The notes under the pieces: model-generated | Seen by the model: only the letters and a program-made list of their open reading frames with translations | Told to the model about the DNA's origin: nothing | Databases searched by the model: none | Translations under genes and position numbers: made by a program | DNA from: JBJXHB01 sp046160725 | GTDB taxonomy: Bacteria > Pseudomonadota > Gammaproteobacteria > Burkholderiales > Burkholderiaceae_C | Direction: 5' to 3' | Assembly: GCA_046160725.1 (NCBI GenBank) | Contig: JBJXHB010000420.1 | Coordinates: forward strand, 1 to 11,756 | DNA length: 11,756 bases | Part shown: one piece after another, positions 1-7,480 of the stretch | Layout of the letters: each line of letters starts with the position of its first letter | Position numbering within the stretch: position 1 is the stretch's first letter

Positions 1-1
1 C

Positions 2-370
2 GCCGCGCCGCGGCGATGGATGGCGCCGGTAGCGGTCGCGGCCGGCTTCATGGCGGTCGCGGGCTTCCTGGTGGTTCAGCGCGAGGCCGAGGCACCGGTA
101 GCCGGTGGTGTCATGGCCGGTATGGGCTGGGGCACCATGCAGCCGGTGGCCGGGTCCATCCCACAGGTCCTGGCGCCACCCCTGTCCGACGCCTGGTCCC
201 ACTCCACCACTTTGGCTCCGGCGCCGCAGGGTCTCACGGGCAGTCTGATCCGCGACGCGCGGCTGGACCGCTACTTCGAGACCCACCGCCGTGTCTCCGG
301 GTTTGGTGTAGGCCAAGTGCCCGGCGCCGACCTGCGGACCGTGGATGCGGTGGTGCAGGAGCCGCGCTGA
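2..370 (+). CDS. rseA: Anti-sigma-E factor RseA, 3' part (5' end outside window)
   Basis: This is the C-terminal 122 residues of an RseA/MucA-type anti-sigma factor; the frame is open to the left edge. RseA is an inner-membrane protein whose cytoplasmic N-terminus binds the ECF sigma factor RpoE and releases it after stepwise cleavage by DegS and RseP (family knowledge). Visible here are one transmembrane helix at about residues 6-26 of the fragment (WMAPVAVAAGF onward) and a periplasmic tail rich in Gly, Ala and Pro, ending in a region with RDARLDRYFETHRR. That RD-RLD-hydrophobic-HR pattern is typical of the C-terminus of betaproteobacterial RseA. The sigma-binding domain is not in the window. 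Identity rests on the single TM helix, this tail motif, and position directly before rseB and mucD, with only 2 nt between its stop and the rseB start. Confidence 0.85.
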   Translation, partial: AAPRRWMAPVAVAAGFMAVAGFLVVQREAEAPVAGGVMAGMGWGTMQPVAGSIPQVLAPPLSDAWSHSTTLAPAPQGLTGSLIRDARLDRYFETHRRVSGFGVGQVPGADLRTVDAVVQEPR

Positions 371-372
371 GG

Positions 373-1380
373 ATGATGTCAAGCCTGTCGTTTCCGTGGC
401 TTTGGCGCCTGCGAAAGGCGCTGGTGTGGCTGTGGCTTCCTGCTGCCGGTGCCACGGTGGCAGCGGACGCCCAGGAGCCGTACCAGATGCTGCAACGCAT
501 TCAGCTGGCGGCGCAACGCGTGAGCTACCAAGGTACGGTGGTGCACGCGGCGGCTGGTCAGGTGTCCAGCCTGCGCGTCGTGCAGGTCTGCGAAGGCAAC
601 CAGCGCTACGAGCAGACCGAGGCCCTGGACGGCCGACCGCGTCAGCAATACCGGCACAACGAGCGGGTCCACACGCTCTGGCCGCAGGCCCGCGTCGCCG
701 TCGTTGAGCGCGATGACGCGGCACCACAGTTCCCGGCGCTGCCTTCATCAGGTGACCAGTTGCGCCGCAACTATGAGGTCCAGCGGCTTGCGGCCCAGCG
801 GGTCGCTGGTCATCTGGCCGACGGGTTGCGCATGGTGCCCCGAGACAGCCTGCGGTTCGCCCAACGCCTTTGGGTCGATCGCAACAGTGGTCTGTTGTTG
901 CGGTCCGAGGTGCTGGACACGCAAGGCAAGGTCCTGGAGAGCTCGGCATTCAGCGACCTCAACATCGGTGCGGGCACCACGCCGCAGGCCATCCTGGCGG
1001 CGATGCGTCGCCTGGACGGCTATCGGGTTGTCCAGCCGGCGGTGGAGCGCACCCAGCTTGACGCCGAGGGCTGGCTTATGGCCTCGGATGTGGCCGGCTT
1101 CCGGCAAGTCGGCTGCAGTCGCCGCCCGCTCGACCCGACCGGGCCGGCGGGCTCGCGGTCACCGACCGTGGTGCAGTCGGTATTCAGTGACGGGCTGACA
1201 CAGGTGTCGCTCTTCATCGAGCCGTTGGACCCAGCGCGCCATAAACAGCCCATGCGGACGGTCCTCGGCGCCACCCATGCCTTGATGCAGCGGCACGGCA
1301 CGTCCTGGATCACCGTCATGGGCGACGTGCCCATGGCCACGTTGGAGCAGTTCGCGTCGGCGCTCCAGAGCCGCCGCTGA
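373..1380 (+). CDS. rseB: Periplasmic sigma-E regulator RseB/MucB
   Basis: A 335-residue protein that in this family binds the periplasmic tail of RseA, shields it from proteolysis, and senses mislocalised lipopolysaccharide or lipoprotein. The start is ATG 373 (or the adjacent ATG 376), 2 nt after the rseA stop, so translation is probably coupled. The open frame extends upstream to position 16, but that part is only a shadow of rseA. An N-terminal signal peptide is visible (basic WRLRK, hydrophobic ALVWLWLPAAG, likely cleavage after ADA near residue 33). The MucB/RseB lipoprotein-carrier-like domain follows from about residue 36 (YQMLQRIQLAAQRVSYQGTV) to about 215. The smaller C-terminal domain ends in GTSWITVMGDVPMATLEQFA, which matches the family's C-terminal pattern. 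Length is close to the usual 310-340. No lipobox cysteine is present, so the protein should be soluble in the periplasm. Confidence 0.92.
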   Translation: MMSSLSFPWLWRLRKALVWLWLPAAGATVAADAQEPYQMLQRIQLAAQRVSYQGTVVHAAAGQVSSLRVVQVCEGNQRYEQTEALDGRPRQQYRHNERVHTLWPQARVAVVERDDAAPQFPALPSSGDQLRRNYEVQRLAAQRVAGHLADGLRMVPRDSLRFAQRLWVDRNSGLLLRSEVLDTQGKVLESSAFSDLNIGAGTTPQAILAAMRRLDGYRVVQPAVERTQLDAEGWLMASDVAGFRQVGCSRRPLDPTGPAGSRSPTVVQSVFSDGLTQVSLFIEPLDPARHKQPMRTVLGATHALMQRHGTSWITVMGDVPMATLEQFASALQSRR

Positions 1381-1393
1381 TGTATCTATCCGG

Positions 1394-1408
1394 GCGGCCC
1401 AGGGCCGC
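1394..1408 (+). repeat. GC-rich perfect palindrome in the rseB-mucD gap
   Basis: The sequence GCGGCCC-A-GGGCCGC is a perfect 7-bp inverted repeat around one base; as RNA it would fold as six G/C pairs with a 3-nt loop. It lies in the 64-nt gap between the rseB stop and the mucD GTG start, 25 nt before the Shine-Dalgarno sequence. No T-run follows, so it is not an intrinsic terminator. It could be an RNA processing or stability element, but no function is shown. Confidence 0.35.
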
Positions 1409-1433
1409 ATGCATCGATCCCGTTCGAACCCGC

Positions 1434-1439
1434 AGGAGA
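1434..1439 (+). promoter_or_regulatory. Ribosome binding site that decides a GTG start for mucD
   Basis: AGGAGA ends 5 nt before GTG 1445. The longest open frame begins at ATG 1409, but no Shine-Dalgarno lies before that ATG. Starting there would also add 12 charged residues ahead of the signal peptide. The GTG start is therefore preferred. Confidence 0.75.
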
Positions 1440-1444
1440 ACCTT

Positions 1445-2908
1445 GTGAGCCTGATTGCCTCTGTCACCACCGATACCTGGGTGCCGCTGCGGCGCTCGCT
1501 GTTGCGGGCGATGGCCGCCTGTACGACGGCATTGTTGATCGCGACGCCGGCCATGGCGCAGGCGGCGCAGTTGCCGGACTTCACCGAACTGGTCGAGAAA
1601 GTAGGCCCATCGGTTGTCAACATCCGTACCCTGGAGCGGGGCCGCGCGGCTGGCGAGGCGCCGGCCGGCATGGAGGAGTTCTTCCGCCGCTTCGGCATCC
1701 CCATTCCCGGGCAGCCGGGCCCGCGCGGCGCACCGCGGGGCGGCGGCGACGACGAGCCGCAGCAGCGCGGCGTCGGCTCGGGGTTCATTGTCAGCGCCGA
1801 TGGCTATGTCATGACCAATGCCCATGTGGTCGAGGGCGCCGACAAGGTGCTGGTCACGCTCACCGACAAACGCGAGTTCGAGGCGCGCATCGTCGGGGCC
1901 GACAAGCGCACGGATGTCGCGGTGGTCAAGATCGAGGCCAGCGGCCTGCCGGCGGTCCGCTTCGGTGACGTGGCCAGGCTGAAGGTCGGCGAGTGGGTCA
2001 TGGCCATCGGATCGCCTTTCGGACTGGAGAACACCGTGACGGCCGGCATCGTCAGCGCCAAGCAGCGCGACACCGGCGACTTTCTGCCATTCATCCAGAC
2101 CGACGTGGCCATCAACCCCGGGAACTCCGGCGGCCCGCTGATCAACATGCGGGGCGAGGTGGTCGGCATCAATTCGCAGATCTACAGCCGCTCCGGCGGC
2201 TTCATGGGCATCTCGTTCGCCATACCGATCGACGAGGCCAACCGCGTCGCCGATCAACTCCGCACCAATGGCCGCGTGATCCGGGGGCGCATCGGCGTCA
2301 CCATCGCAGCCGTCACCAAGGAGGTCGCCGAGTCCATCGGCCTGGGCAAGCCGGCTGGAGCGCTGGTGCAGGGCGTGGAGGGTGGCGGGCCTGCCGACAA
2401 GGCCGGCATCGAGGCTGGCGACATCATCCTGAAGGTCGATGGCAAGGTCGTCGATCGACAAGGCGACCTGCCTCGCTTCATCGGCAGCCTGAAACCCGGT
2501 GCGCGAACCACTTTGCAGGTGTTCCGTCGTGGCGCCACCCGCGATGTCGTCGTGACCGTGGTGGAGTTCGAACCGGAGCGCACCGCGCGGCGTGCTCAGG
2601 CCGAGCCCAACCCAGGCCCGGCCGCCGGCCGCAGTGCGCTGGGCGCCACGGTGAGTGAGCTCAGCGAGGCGCAGAAGCAGGAACTCAAGCTCCGGCAAGG
2701 CGTGCGTGTCGACGCCGTGGAGGGCGCGGCCGCGCGGGCCGGGCTGCGAGAGGGCGATGTGATCCTGGCCCTGGACAACACCGAGGTCGCCGATGTCAAG
2801 CAGTTCATGGCCATTGCCGCAAAGGTCGAACGCGCCCGTGCGGTCAGCGTCATGGTGCGTCGTGGCGAGTGGGTCAACTACTTGGTGATTCGACCGGCCA
2901 GGCCCTGA
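1445..2908 (+). CDS. mucD: DegP/MucD-type periplasmic serine protease (Do family)
   Basis: A 487-residue HtrA-family endopeptidase and chaperone that degrades misfolded proteins in the periplasm. Counted from GTG 1445, a signal peptide spans about residues 1-38 (basic LRRS, hydrophobic stretch, cleavage after TPAMA). The trypsin-like domain carries the complete triad: His127 in TNAHVV, Asp157 in RTDVAVVKI and Ser228 in NPGNSGGPL. PDZ1 is at about 280-375 and PDZ2 at about 400-487. A short Pro/Gly-rich loop (GIPIPGQPGPRGAPRGGG) precedes the protease core, shorter than the long LA loop of E. coli DegP; this resembles MucD/DegQ. Position behind rseAB matches algU-mucABCD and rpoE-rseAB-mucD operons, implying control by the sigma factor it helps to regulate. 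Naming between mucD, degP and degQ is a matter of convention. Confidence 0.94.
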   Translation: MSLIASVTTDTWVPLRRSLLRAMAACTTALLIATPAMAQAAQLPDFTELVEKVGPSVVNIRTLERGRAAGEAPAGMEEFFRRFGIPIPGQPGPRGAPRGGGDDEPQQRGVGSGFIVSADGYVMTNAHVVEGADKVLVTLTDKREFEARIVGADKRTDVAVVKIEASGLPAVRFGDVARLKVGEWVMAIGSPFGLENTVTAGIVSAKQRDTGDFLPFIQTDVAINPGNSGGPLINMRGEVVGINSQIYSRSGGFMGISFAIPIDEANRVADQLRTNGRVIRGRIGVTIAAVTKEVAESIGLGKPAGALVQGVEGGGPADKAGIEAGDIILKVDGKVVDRQGDLPRFIGSLKPGARTTLQVFRRGATRDVVVTVVEFEPERTARRAQAEPNPGPAAGRSALGATVSELSEAQKQELKLRQGVRVDAVEGAAARAGLREGDVILALDNTEVADVKQFMAIAAKVERARAVSVMVRRGEWVNYLVIRPARP

Positions 2909-3099
2909 ACATGTGCTGGCCGGCGCATCCCGGGCCTATGCCGAAGCGGCATCGACCCGCAGGGCGAGTCGGACTTTCCGTATGGCGACATGCCGAGGTC
3001 AAGGGTAAACGCGCATCCTTTGGCCACGCGGCGGCTGCCATCCGGCTGGGCTGCTGATGTGAGCGTTGGCTTCAATGCCGCGTGCCCGGATTCAGGACC

Positions 3100-3119
3100 G
3101 GCGCCAATACAATGGCGCC
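3100..3119 (+). promoter_or_regulatory. Possible -10 box (TACAAT) nested in a 7-bp palindrome
   Basis: GGCGCCA and TGGCGCC form a perfect inverted repeat with a 6-nt centre. TACAAT at 3108-3113 matches the sigma-70 -10 consensus at 5 of 6 positions. No good -35 hexamer lies 16-18 nt upstream. If used, transcription would begin near 3120 and run through the repeat region toward the terminator at 3334-3365. It could equally be an operator or a chance palindrome. Confidence 0.25.
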
Positions 3120-3128
3120 GAAGTCTTG

Positions 3129-3192
3129 CGGATTCGATGGATCCTGTATGGTTTTCGGATTCGAAACCTGTTGCGACAAGACCACGATTCGA
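3129..3192 (+). repeat. Three GATTCGA copies at 27/28-bp spacing
   Basis: GATTCGA occurs at 3131-3137, 3158-3164 and 3186-3192, all in the same orientation. The first two extend to the 9-mer CGGATTCGA (3129-3137 and 3156-3164). The start-to-start distances are 27 and 28 bp. The second copy overlaps a potential hairpin, GGTTT(T)CG-GATT-CGAAACC, at 3150-3168. An outer stem GTCTTG/CAAGAC (3123-3128 with 3177-3182) could enclose it. This could be a protein-binding array or part of a structured RNA; the sequence does not decide. Confidence 0.4.
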
Positions 3193-3194
3193 CT

Positions 3195-3214
3195 TGTTGA
3201 TAACCTGTTGATAA
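3195..3214 (+). repeat. Tandem TGTTGATAA direct repeat, DnaA-box-like on the minus strand
   Basis: TGTTGATAA at 3195-3203 is repeated exactly at 3206-3214, giving an 11-bp period, about one helical turn. Read on the other strand each copy is TTATCAACA. This differs from the DnaA box TTATCCACA at one position. Both copies would face the same side of the helix. The repeat lies in the AT-richest part of the gap. DnaA binding is an inference from similarity only; another regulator could use the repeat. Confidence 0.5.
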
Positions 3215-3285
3215 ATTTCGATGTTGGAACCCCGCAACGGCCGGAAAGCTAGGAAATTCGCGGGTCTCCGCTCGGGTGGCTGGCC

Positions 3286-3291
3286 TACAAT
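3286..3291 (+). promoter_or_regulatory. Probable -10 box (TACAAT) of the small RNA candidate
   Basis: TACAAT is 5 of 6 to the -10 consensus and sits 7 nt before position 3298, where the first hairpin of the candidate RNA begins. That is the expected distance to a transcription start. It is again framed by a short inverted repeat, GGCCT/AGGCC (3282-3286 and 3294-3298). The expected -35 region (about 3262-3269) does not resemble TTGACA, so this promoter would depend on an activator or on another sigma factor's -35. Moderate support only. Confidence 0.4.
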
Positions 3292-3297
3292 GGAGGC

Positions 3298-3365
3298 CCA
3301 ACAAAGCAGTTGCCATACGTCTTTTTGTTGGTAGGCGCGTCTCAGTTTGGACGTGCCTTTTTTTT
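3298..3365 (+). ncRNA. Candidate small RNA, two hairpins ending in an intrinsic terminator
   Basis: About 68 nt. Hairpin 1 is a perfect 8-bp stem, CCAACAAA (3298-3305) with TTTGTTGG (3324-3331), enclosing an 18-nt loop, GCAGTTGCCATACGTCTT. Two bases later a terminator hairpin (3334-3357) and eight T's end the RNA. A TACAAT box lies at the right distance upstream. The compact layout, the single-stranded loop that could serve as a seed, and the long terminal U-run are typical of Hfq-dependent small RNAs. I do not recognise a named family. Alternatives are a processed 3' end of the mucD operon transcript, or just an operon terminator with a chance hairpin beside it. It lies directly behind the sigma-E module, so membership in the envelope-stress response is an attractive but untested idea. 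Confidence 0.5.
3334..3365 (+). terminator. Strong Rho-independent terminator
   Basis: GGCGCGTCT (3334-3342) pairs with GGACGTGCC (3349-3357): nine pairs including two G-U, with a 6-nt loop CAGTTT. Eight consecutive T's follow (3358-3365). The mirror side has no T-run on the minus strand, so it works only for rightward transcripts. It separates the rseAB-mucD side from lepA and implies that lepA has its own promoter or receives read-through. Confidence 0.88.
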
Positions 3366-3419
3366 GCTTACGGCAACTCCATACCGAGCCGTCACGTCGC
3401 CTGGCGATGTGCCTCCGCA

Positions 3420-3441
3420 CCGCAACGTCGCATCGTTGCGG
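3420..3441 (+). repeat. 8-bp perfect inverted repeat in the lepA leader
   Basis: CCGCAACG (3420-3427) and CGTTGCGG (3434-3441) flank a 6-nt centre, TCGCAT. It lies about 85 nt before the lepA start and has no T-run after it. It could be an operator for a dimeric regulator or an RNA hairpin in the lepA 5' leader. No promoter hexamers of good quality are visible between the terminator at 3365 and this element. Confidence 0.5.
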
Positions 3442-3526
3442 CTTCGTGTGATCAAGGGCGGGTCACCCCAGAGCCCAGCAGCAAAAGTCCGATGGTTCGG
3501 GTGCCCAGCGCCTTCCATCGCGTTCG

Positions 3527-5341
<1,815 letters not shown>

Positions 5342-5351
5342 TATCCCCCCC

Positions 5352-6320
5352 ATGAGCGCCATCACAGCGGTTCTGTATGCAGCCCTGGTCGTGTACCTCG
5401 GCGGTTGGTGGTTCGGCCACTGGATCGGCAACTTCTCGCTGGTGCTGTTCTGCCTGACCGTCGTCACCCTGGCCTATTGGCTGGCGGAGCGTTTCCACTT
5501 TGAGCCGGCGCGCCAGGCCGCGGCGCTCGCACTCGGTCAACAGGACGAGCAGCGCCGGGCCGAGTTGCATCGCCTGGGCATTGCCAAAGTGGATGGCGAT
5601 GTCGAGGCCGCCCAGCGGCAGGTGTTGGCGCAGCCCTGGTGGCTGGACTGGACGGCGGGTCTGTTTCCGGTGATCCTGATCGTCTTCCTGCTGCGGTCGT
5701 TCCTGTTCGAGCCGTTCAAGATCCCGTCGGGGTCGATGATCCCGACGCTGCTGGTCGGCGACCTCATCCTGGTCAACAAGTTCCACTACGGCGTCCGGCT
5801 GCCGGTCCTGAATGCCAAGGTTGTCGAGAACAACCCGGTCCGTCGGGGCGACGTGATGGTGTTCCGCTATCCGCCTGACCCTCGGGTGGACTACATCAAG
5901 CGCGTGGTCGGCTTGCCGGGCGACGAGGTGGCCTACCTCAACCAGGCCCTCACGCTCAATGGCAAACCGCTGGACGTCAAGGCCATGGGTGAGTACTACG
6001 ACGACGACAGCCGCCGCTACGCCAAGCTGTGGTCCGAGCGTCTGGGTGAGGTGGAGCACCGCATCCTGGTGGAGCCTCGTCTGCAGGGCGGCTATGGCCC
6101 CTTCCCGAAGACCTTTCCGGGCAGCGATGCCTGTCGCTACAGCGCTGAGGGCGTCGTCTGCAAGGTGCCGGCCGGCCACTACTTCATGATGGGCGACAAC
6201 CGCGACAATTCGCAAGACTCACGCGTCTGGGGCTTTGTGCCGGATGCCAATATCGTCGGCCGGGCCTTCTTTGTCTGGATGAATTTCGGTAACCTCGGCC
6301 GCATCGGCGCTTTCCATTGA
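5352..6320 (+). CDS. lepB: Signal peptidase I (LepB)
   Basis: A 322-residue inner-membrane serine protease that removes signal peptides from exported proteins, presumably including RseB and MucD here. Hydrophobic segments lie at about residues 5-20, 28-45 and 103-119. The catalytic serine is Ser128 in PSGSMIPTLL and the general base is Lys183 in YIKRVVGLPGD. The 55-residue spacing equals that of E. coli Ser90/Lys145. The C-terminal signature GDNRDNSQDSR is at 281-291. Cys261 and Cys270 could form the periplasmic disulphide seen in some enterobacterial homologues (inference). No Shine-Dalgarno precedes the start; the ATG follows a run of seven C's. Expression may rely on coupling to lepA termination 10 nt upstream. 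Confidence 0.96.
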   Translation: MSAITAVLYAALVVYLGGWWFGHWIGNFSLVLFCLTVVTLAYWLAERFHFEPARQAAALALGQQDEQRRAELHRLGIAKVDGDVEAAQRQVLAQPWWLDWTAGLFPVILIVFLLRSFLFEPFKIPSGSMIPTLLVGDLILVNKFHYGVRLPVLNAKVVENNPVRRGDVMVFRYPPDPRVDYIKRVVGLPGDEVAYLNQALTLNGKPLDVKAMGEYYDDDSRRYAKLWSERLGEVEHRILVEPRLQGGYGPFPKTFPGSDACRYSAEGVVCKVPAGHYFMMGDNRDNSQDSRVWGFVPDANIVGRAFFVWMNFGNLGRIGAFH

Positions 6321-6373
6321 TTGCCCTGGCTGGCTGGTGTAGGCCACGGCCCGGATCTCCTGGAGGTATCGGC

Positions 6374-6742
6374 ATGCAGCGTGTTCGTCTCCGCAGGGCT
6401 GGCCAACGAGGTGTCTCCCTGATCGGCCTGCTGATGTGGGCGATCGTGATCGGTTTCATCGGCTATGTGCTGGTGCGGGCCGTTCCGACGATCAACGAGT
6501 ACATGACGATCCAGCGCGCCGTGAAGAAGATCGCGGCGGCGCCGCCAGCCACGGTCGGCGAGATCCGCAATGCGTTCGACAAGCAGCGCGACATCGAATA
6601 CGCCATATCGTCGATCACTGGGCGCGACCTCGAGATCACCAAGGTCAACGACAAGGTGGTGATCAGCTTCAAGTACGACAAGGAGATCGAGCTGATTGCG
6701 CCGGTCTACTTGCTGTTGCGCTACGCAGGCAGCAGCGAGTGA
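6374..6742 (+). CDS. Small pilin-like membrane protein of the DUF4845 type
   Basis: A 122-residue protein of unknown function. The start at ATG 6374 is supported by GGAGG at 6362-6366, 7 nt upstream. The open frame extends back to 6317, overlapping lepB, but that part lacks a ribosome binding site. The basic N-terminus (MQRVRLRRAGQRG) is followed by VSLIGLLMWAIVIGFIGYVL, a single membrane helix at about 14-35. The rest is a small soluble domain (about 40-122). RG/VSLIGLL resembles the type IV prepilin cleavage region, yet glycine stands where mature pilins have glutamate 5. Proteins of this type commonly sit between lepB and rnc in beta- and gammaproteobacteria (known context); their role there is not established. 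The family assignment is from memory of context and N-terminus. Confidence 0.8.
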   Translation: MQRVRLRRAGQRGVSLIGLLMWAIVIGFIGYVLVRAVPTINEYMTIQRAVKKIAAAPPATVGEIRNAFDKQRDIEYAISSITGRDLEITKVNDKVVISFKYDKEIELIAPVYLLLRYAGSSE

Positions 6743-6772
6743 CCCGACCGTGCCGGGCTGGATGGCCTGCCC

Positions 6773-7480
6773 ATGTCCACCCAGACGCTTGAGGCGCTGC
6801 AACAGCGTCTGGGCCTGCGCTTCGCCGATGCTGCGTTGCTGGGGCGGGCGCTCACGCACCGGTCCTACGGCGCCGACCACAACGAACGACTGGAGTTCCT
6901 GGGTGATGCGGTGCTGAACCTGGCGGTGTCGTCCTTGCTGATCACGCGTTTTGCTCGCTCCGACGAAGGTGACCTGACGCGGGTCAGGGCCCATCTGGTG
7001 CGCGAAGACAGCCTGCACCGCGTCGCGCTGGCGCTGGATCTACCGGATTTGCTGCGGCTGTCCGAAGGCGAGGCGCGCAGCGGTGGCGCGCAGCGGCCGT
7101 CGATCCTGGCCGATGCGGTTGAGGCGATCGTCGGCGCCGTCTACCTGGACGCTGGCTTTGCCGGCGCACTTGCCTTGGTTCGGCAGTGGTTCGGCGAGAT
7201 CATCGAGTCGTCCGAGCCGGCGTCCTGGTCCAAGGACGCCAAGACCGAATTGCAGGAGTGGCTGCAGGCCCGCCGCGTCGCCGTGCCGTCCTATCGGGTG
7301 GTCGCCACCACCGGGCAGGCGCATGCGCAGACCTTTGAGATCGAGTGCGCGGTGCCGGCCCTGGAGGTGGCCGAGCGAGGCGAGGGCAAGTCCCGACGCG
7401 GCGCCGAGCAGGACGCAGCCCAGCGACTTCTGGTGCGGCTGAAGACCTCCGACGCCGCGCCGTCGGTGAACCGGTCATGA
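6773..7480 (+). CDS. rnc: Ribonuclease III
   Basis: A 235-residue double-strand-specific endoribonuclease that processes rRNA precursors and regulatory RNAs. The signature NERLEFLGD is at residues 37-45. The catalytic and metal-binding residues Glu38, Glu41, Asp45, Glu65, Asp114 and Glu117 fall at the same numbers as in the E. coli enzyme. The double-stranded RNA-binding domain covers about 155-225 (KTELQEWLQ ... GEGKSRRGAEQDAAQRLL). Length is within the 225-240 norm. The ATG lies 30 nt after the DUF4845 stop, with only a weak purine-rich segment before it. The stop overlaps the era start by 4 nt (ATGA). The rnc-era pair is widely conserved and links rRNA cleavage with 30S maturation. Confidence 0.96.
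   Translation: MSTQTLEALQQRLGLRFADAALLGRALTHRSYGADHNERLEFLGDAVLNLAVSSLLITRFARSDEGDLTRVRAHLVREDSLHRVALALDLPDLLRLSEGEARSGGAQRPSILADAVEAIVGAVYLDAGFAGALALVRQWFGEIIESSEPASWSKDAKTELQEWLQARRVAVPSYRVVATTGQAHAQTFEIECAVPALEVAERGEGKSRRGAEQDAAQRLLVRLKTSDAAPSVNRS

Larger units (their letters stand above)
2909..3526. other. 618-bp gap between mucD and lepA without a convincing protein gene
   Basis: Open frames here are short or on the opposite strand, lack ribosome binding sites, and show no recognisable protein family. Going left to right, the gap holds a small hairpin after mucD (ATGCCG-AAG-CGGCAT, 2938-2952, no T-run), a GGCGCCA/TGGCGCC palindrome around TACAAT (3100-3119), and an AT-richer stretch at 3121-3230 (47 G/C of 110 bases by hand count). 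That stretch carries short repeats. A probable small RNA with an intrinsic terminator follows (3298-3365), then an 8-bp inverted repeat in the lepA leader (3420-3441). I recall a glutaredoxin-like gene sitting here in some relatives; I see no trace of one. Confidence 0.7.

Noticed and set aside
1316..2698. 460-codon minus-strand open frame opposite mucD
   Set aside because: It is a shadow of mucD; the plus-strand protein has a full catalytic triad and PDZ domains, and the antisense product shows none.
2938..2952. Hairpin ATGCCG-AAG-CGGCAT after mucD as a terminator
   Set aside because: The 6-bp stem is not followed by a T-run, and the strong terminator at 3334-3365 is a much better candidate.
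2990..3211. 73-codon plus-strand open frame in the gap as a small gene
   Set aside because: No Shine-Dalgarno precedes it, no motif is visible, and it runs through the repeat-rich AT stretch.
3226..3252. GGAACC as a sigma-E -35 element
   Set aside because: No TCTGA-like -10 lies 16-17 nt downstream and the distance to the candidate RNA start is wrong.
2979..3319. 8-nt complementarity between CGTATGGC (2979-2986) and the small RNA loop GCCATACG (3312-3319)
   Set aside because: A rough estimate gives two to three such 8-mer pairs by chance in a region of this size, so it is not evidence of base pairing.
2878..3420. 180-codon open frame on the minus strand across the mucD-lepA gap
   Set aside because: It overlaps the end of mucD, the repeats and the terminator. 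It has no recognisable motif or good start and a composition like random translation of non-coding DNA.
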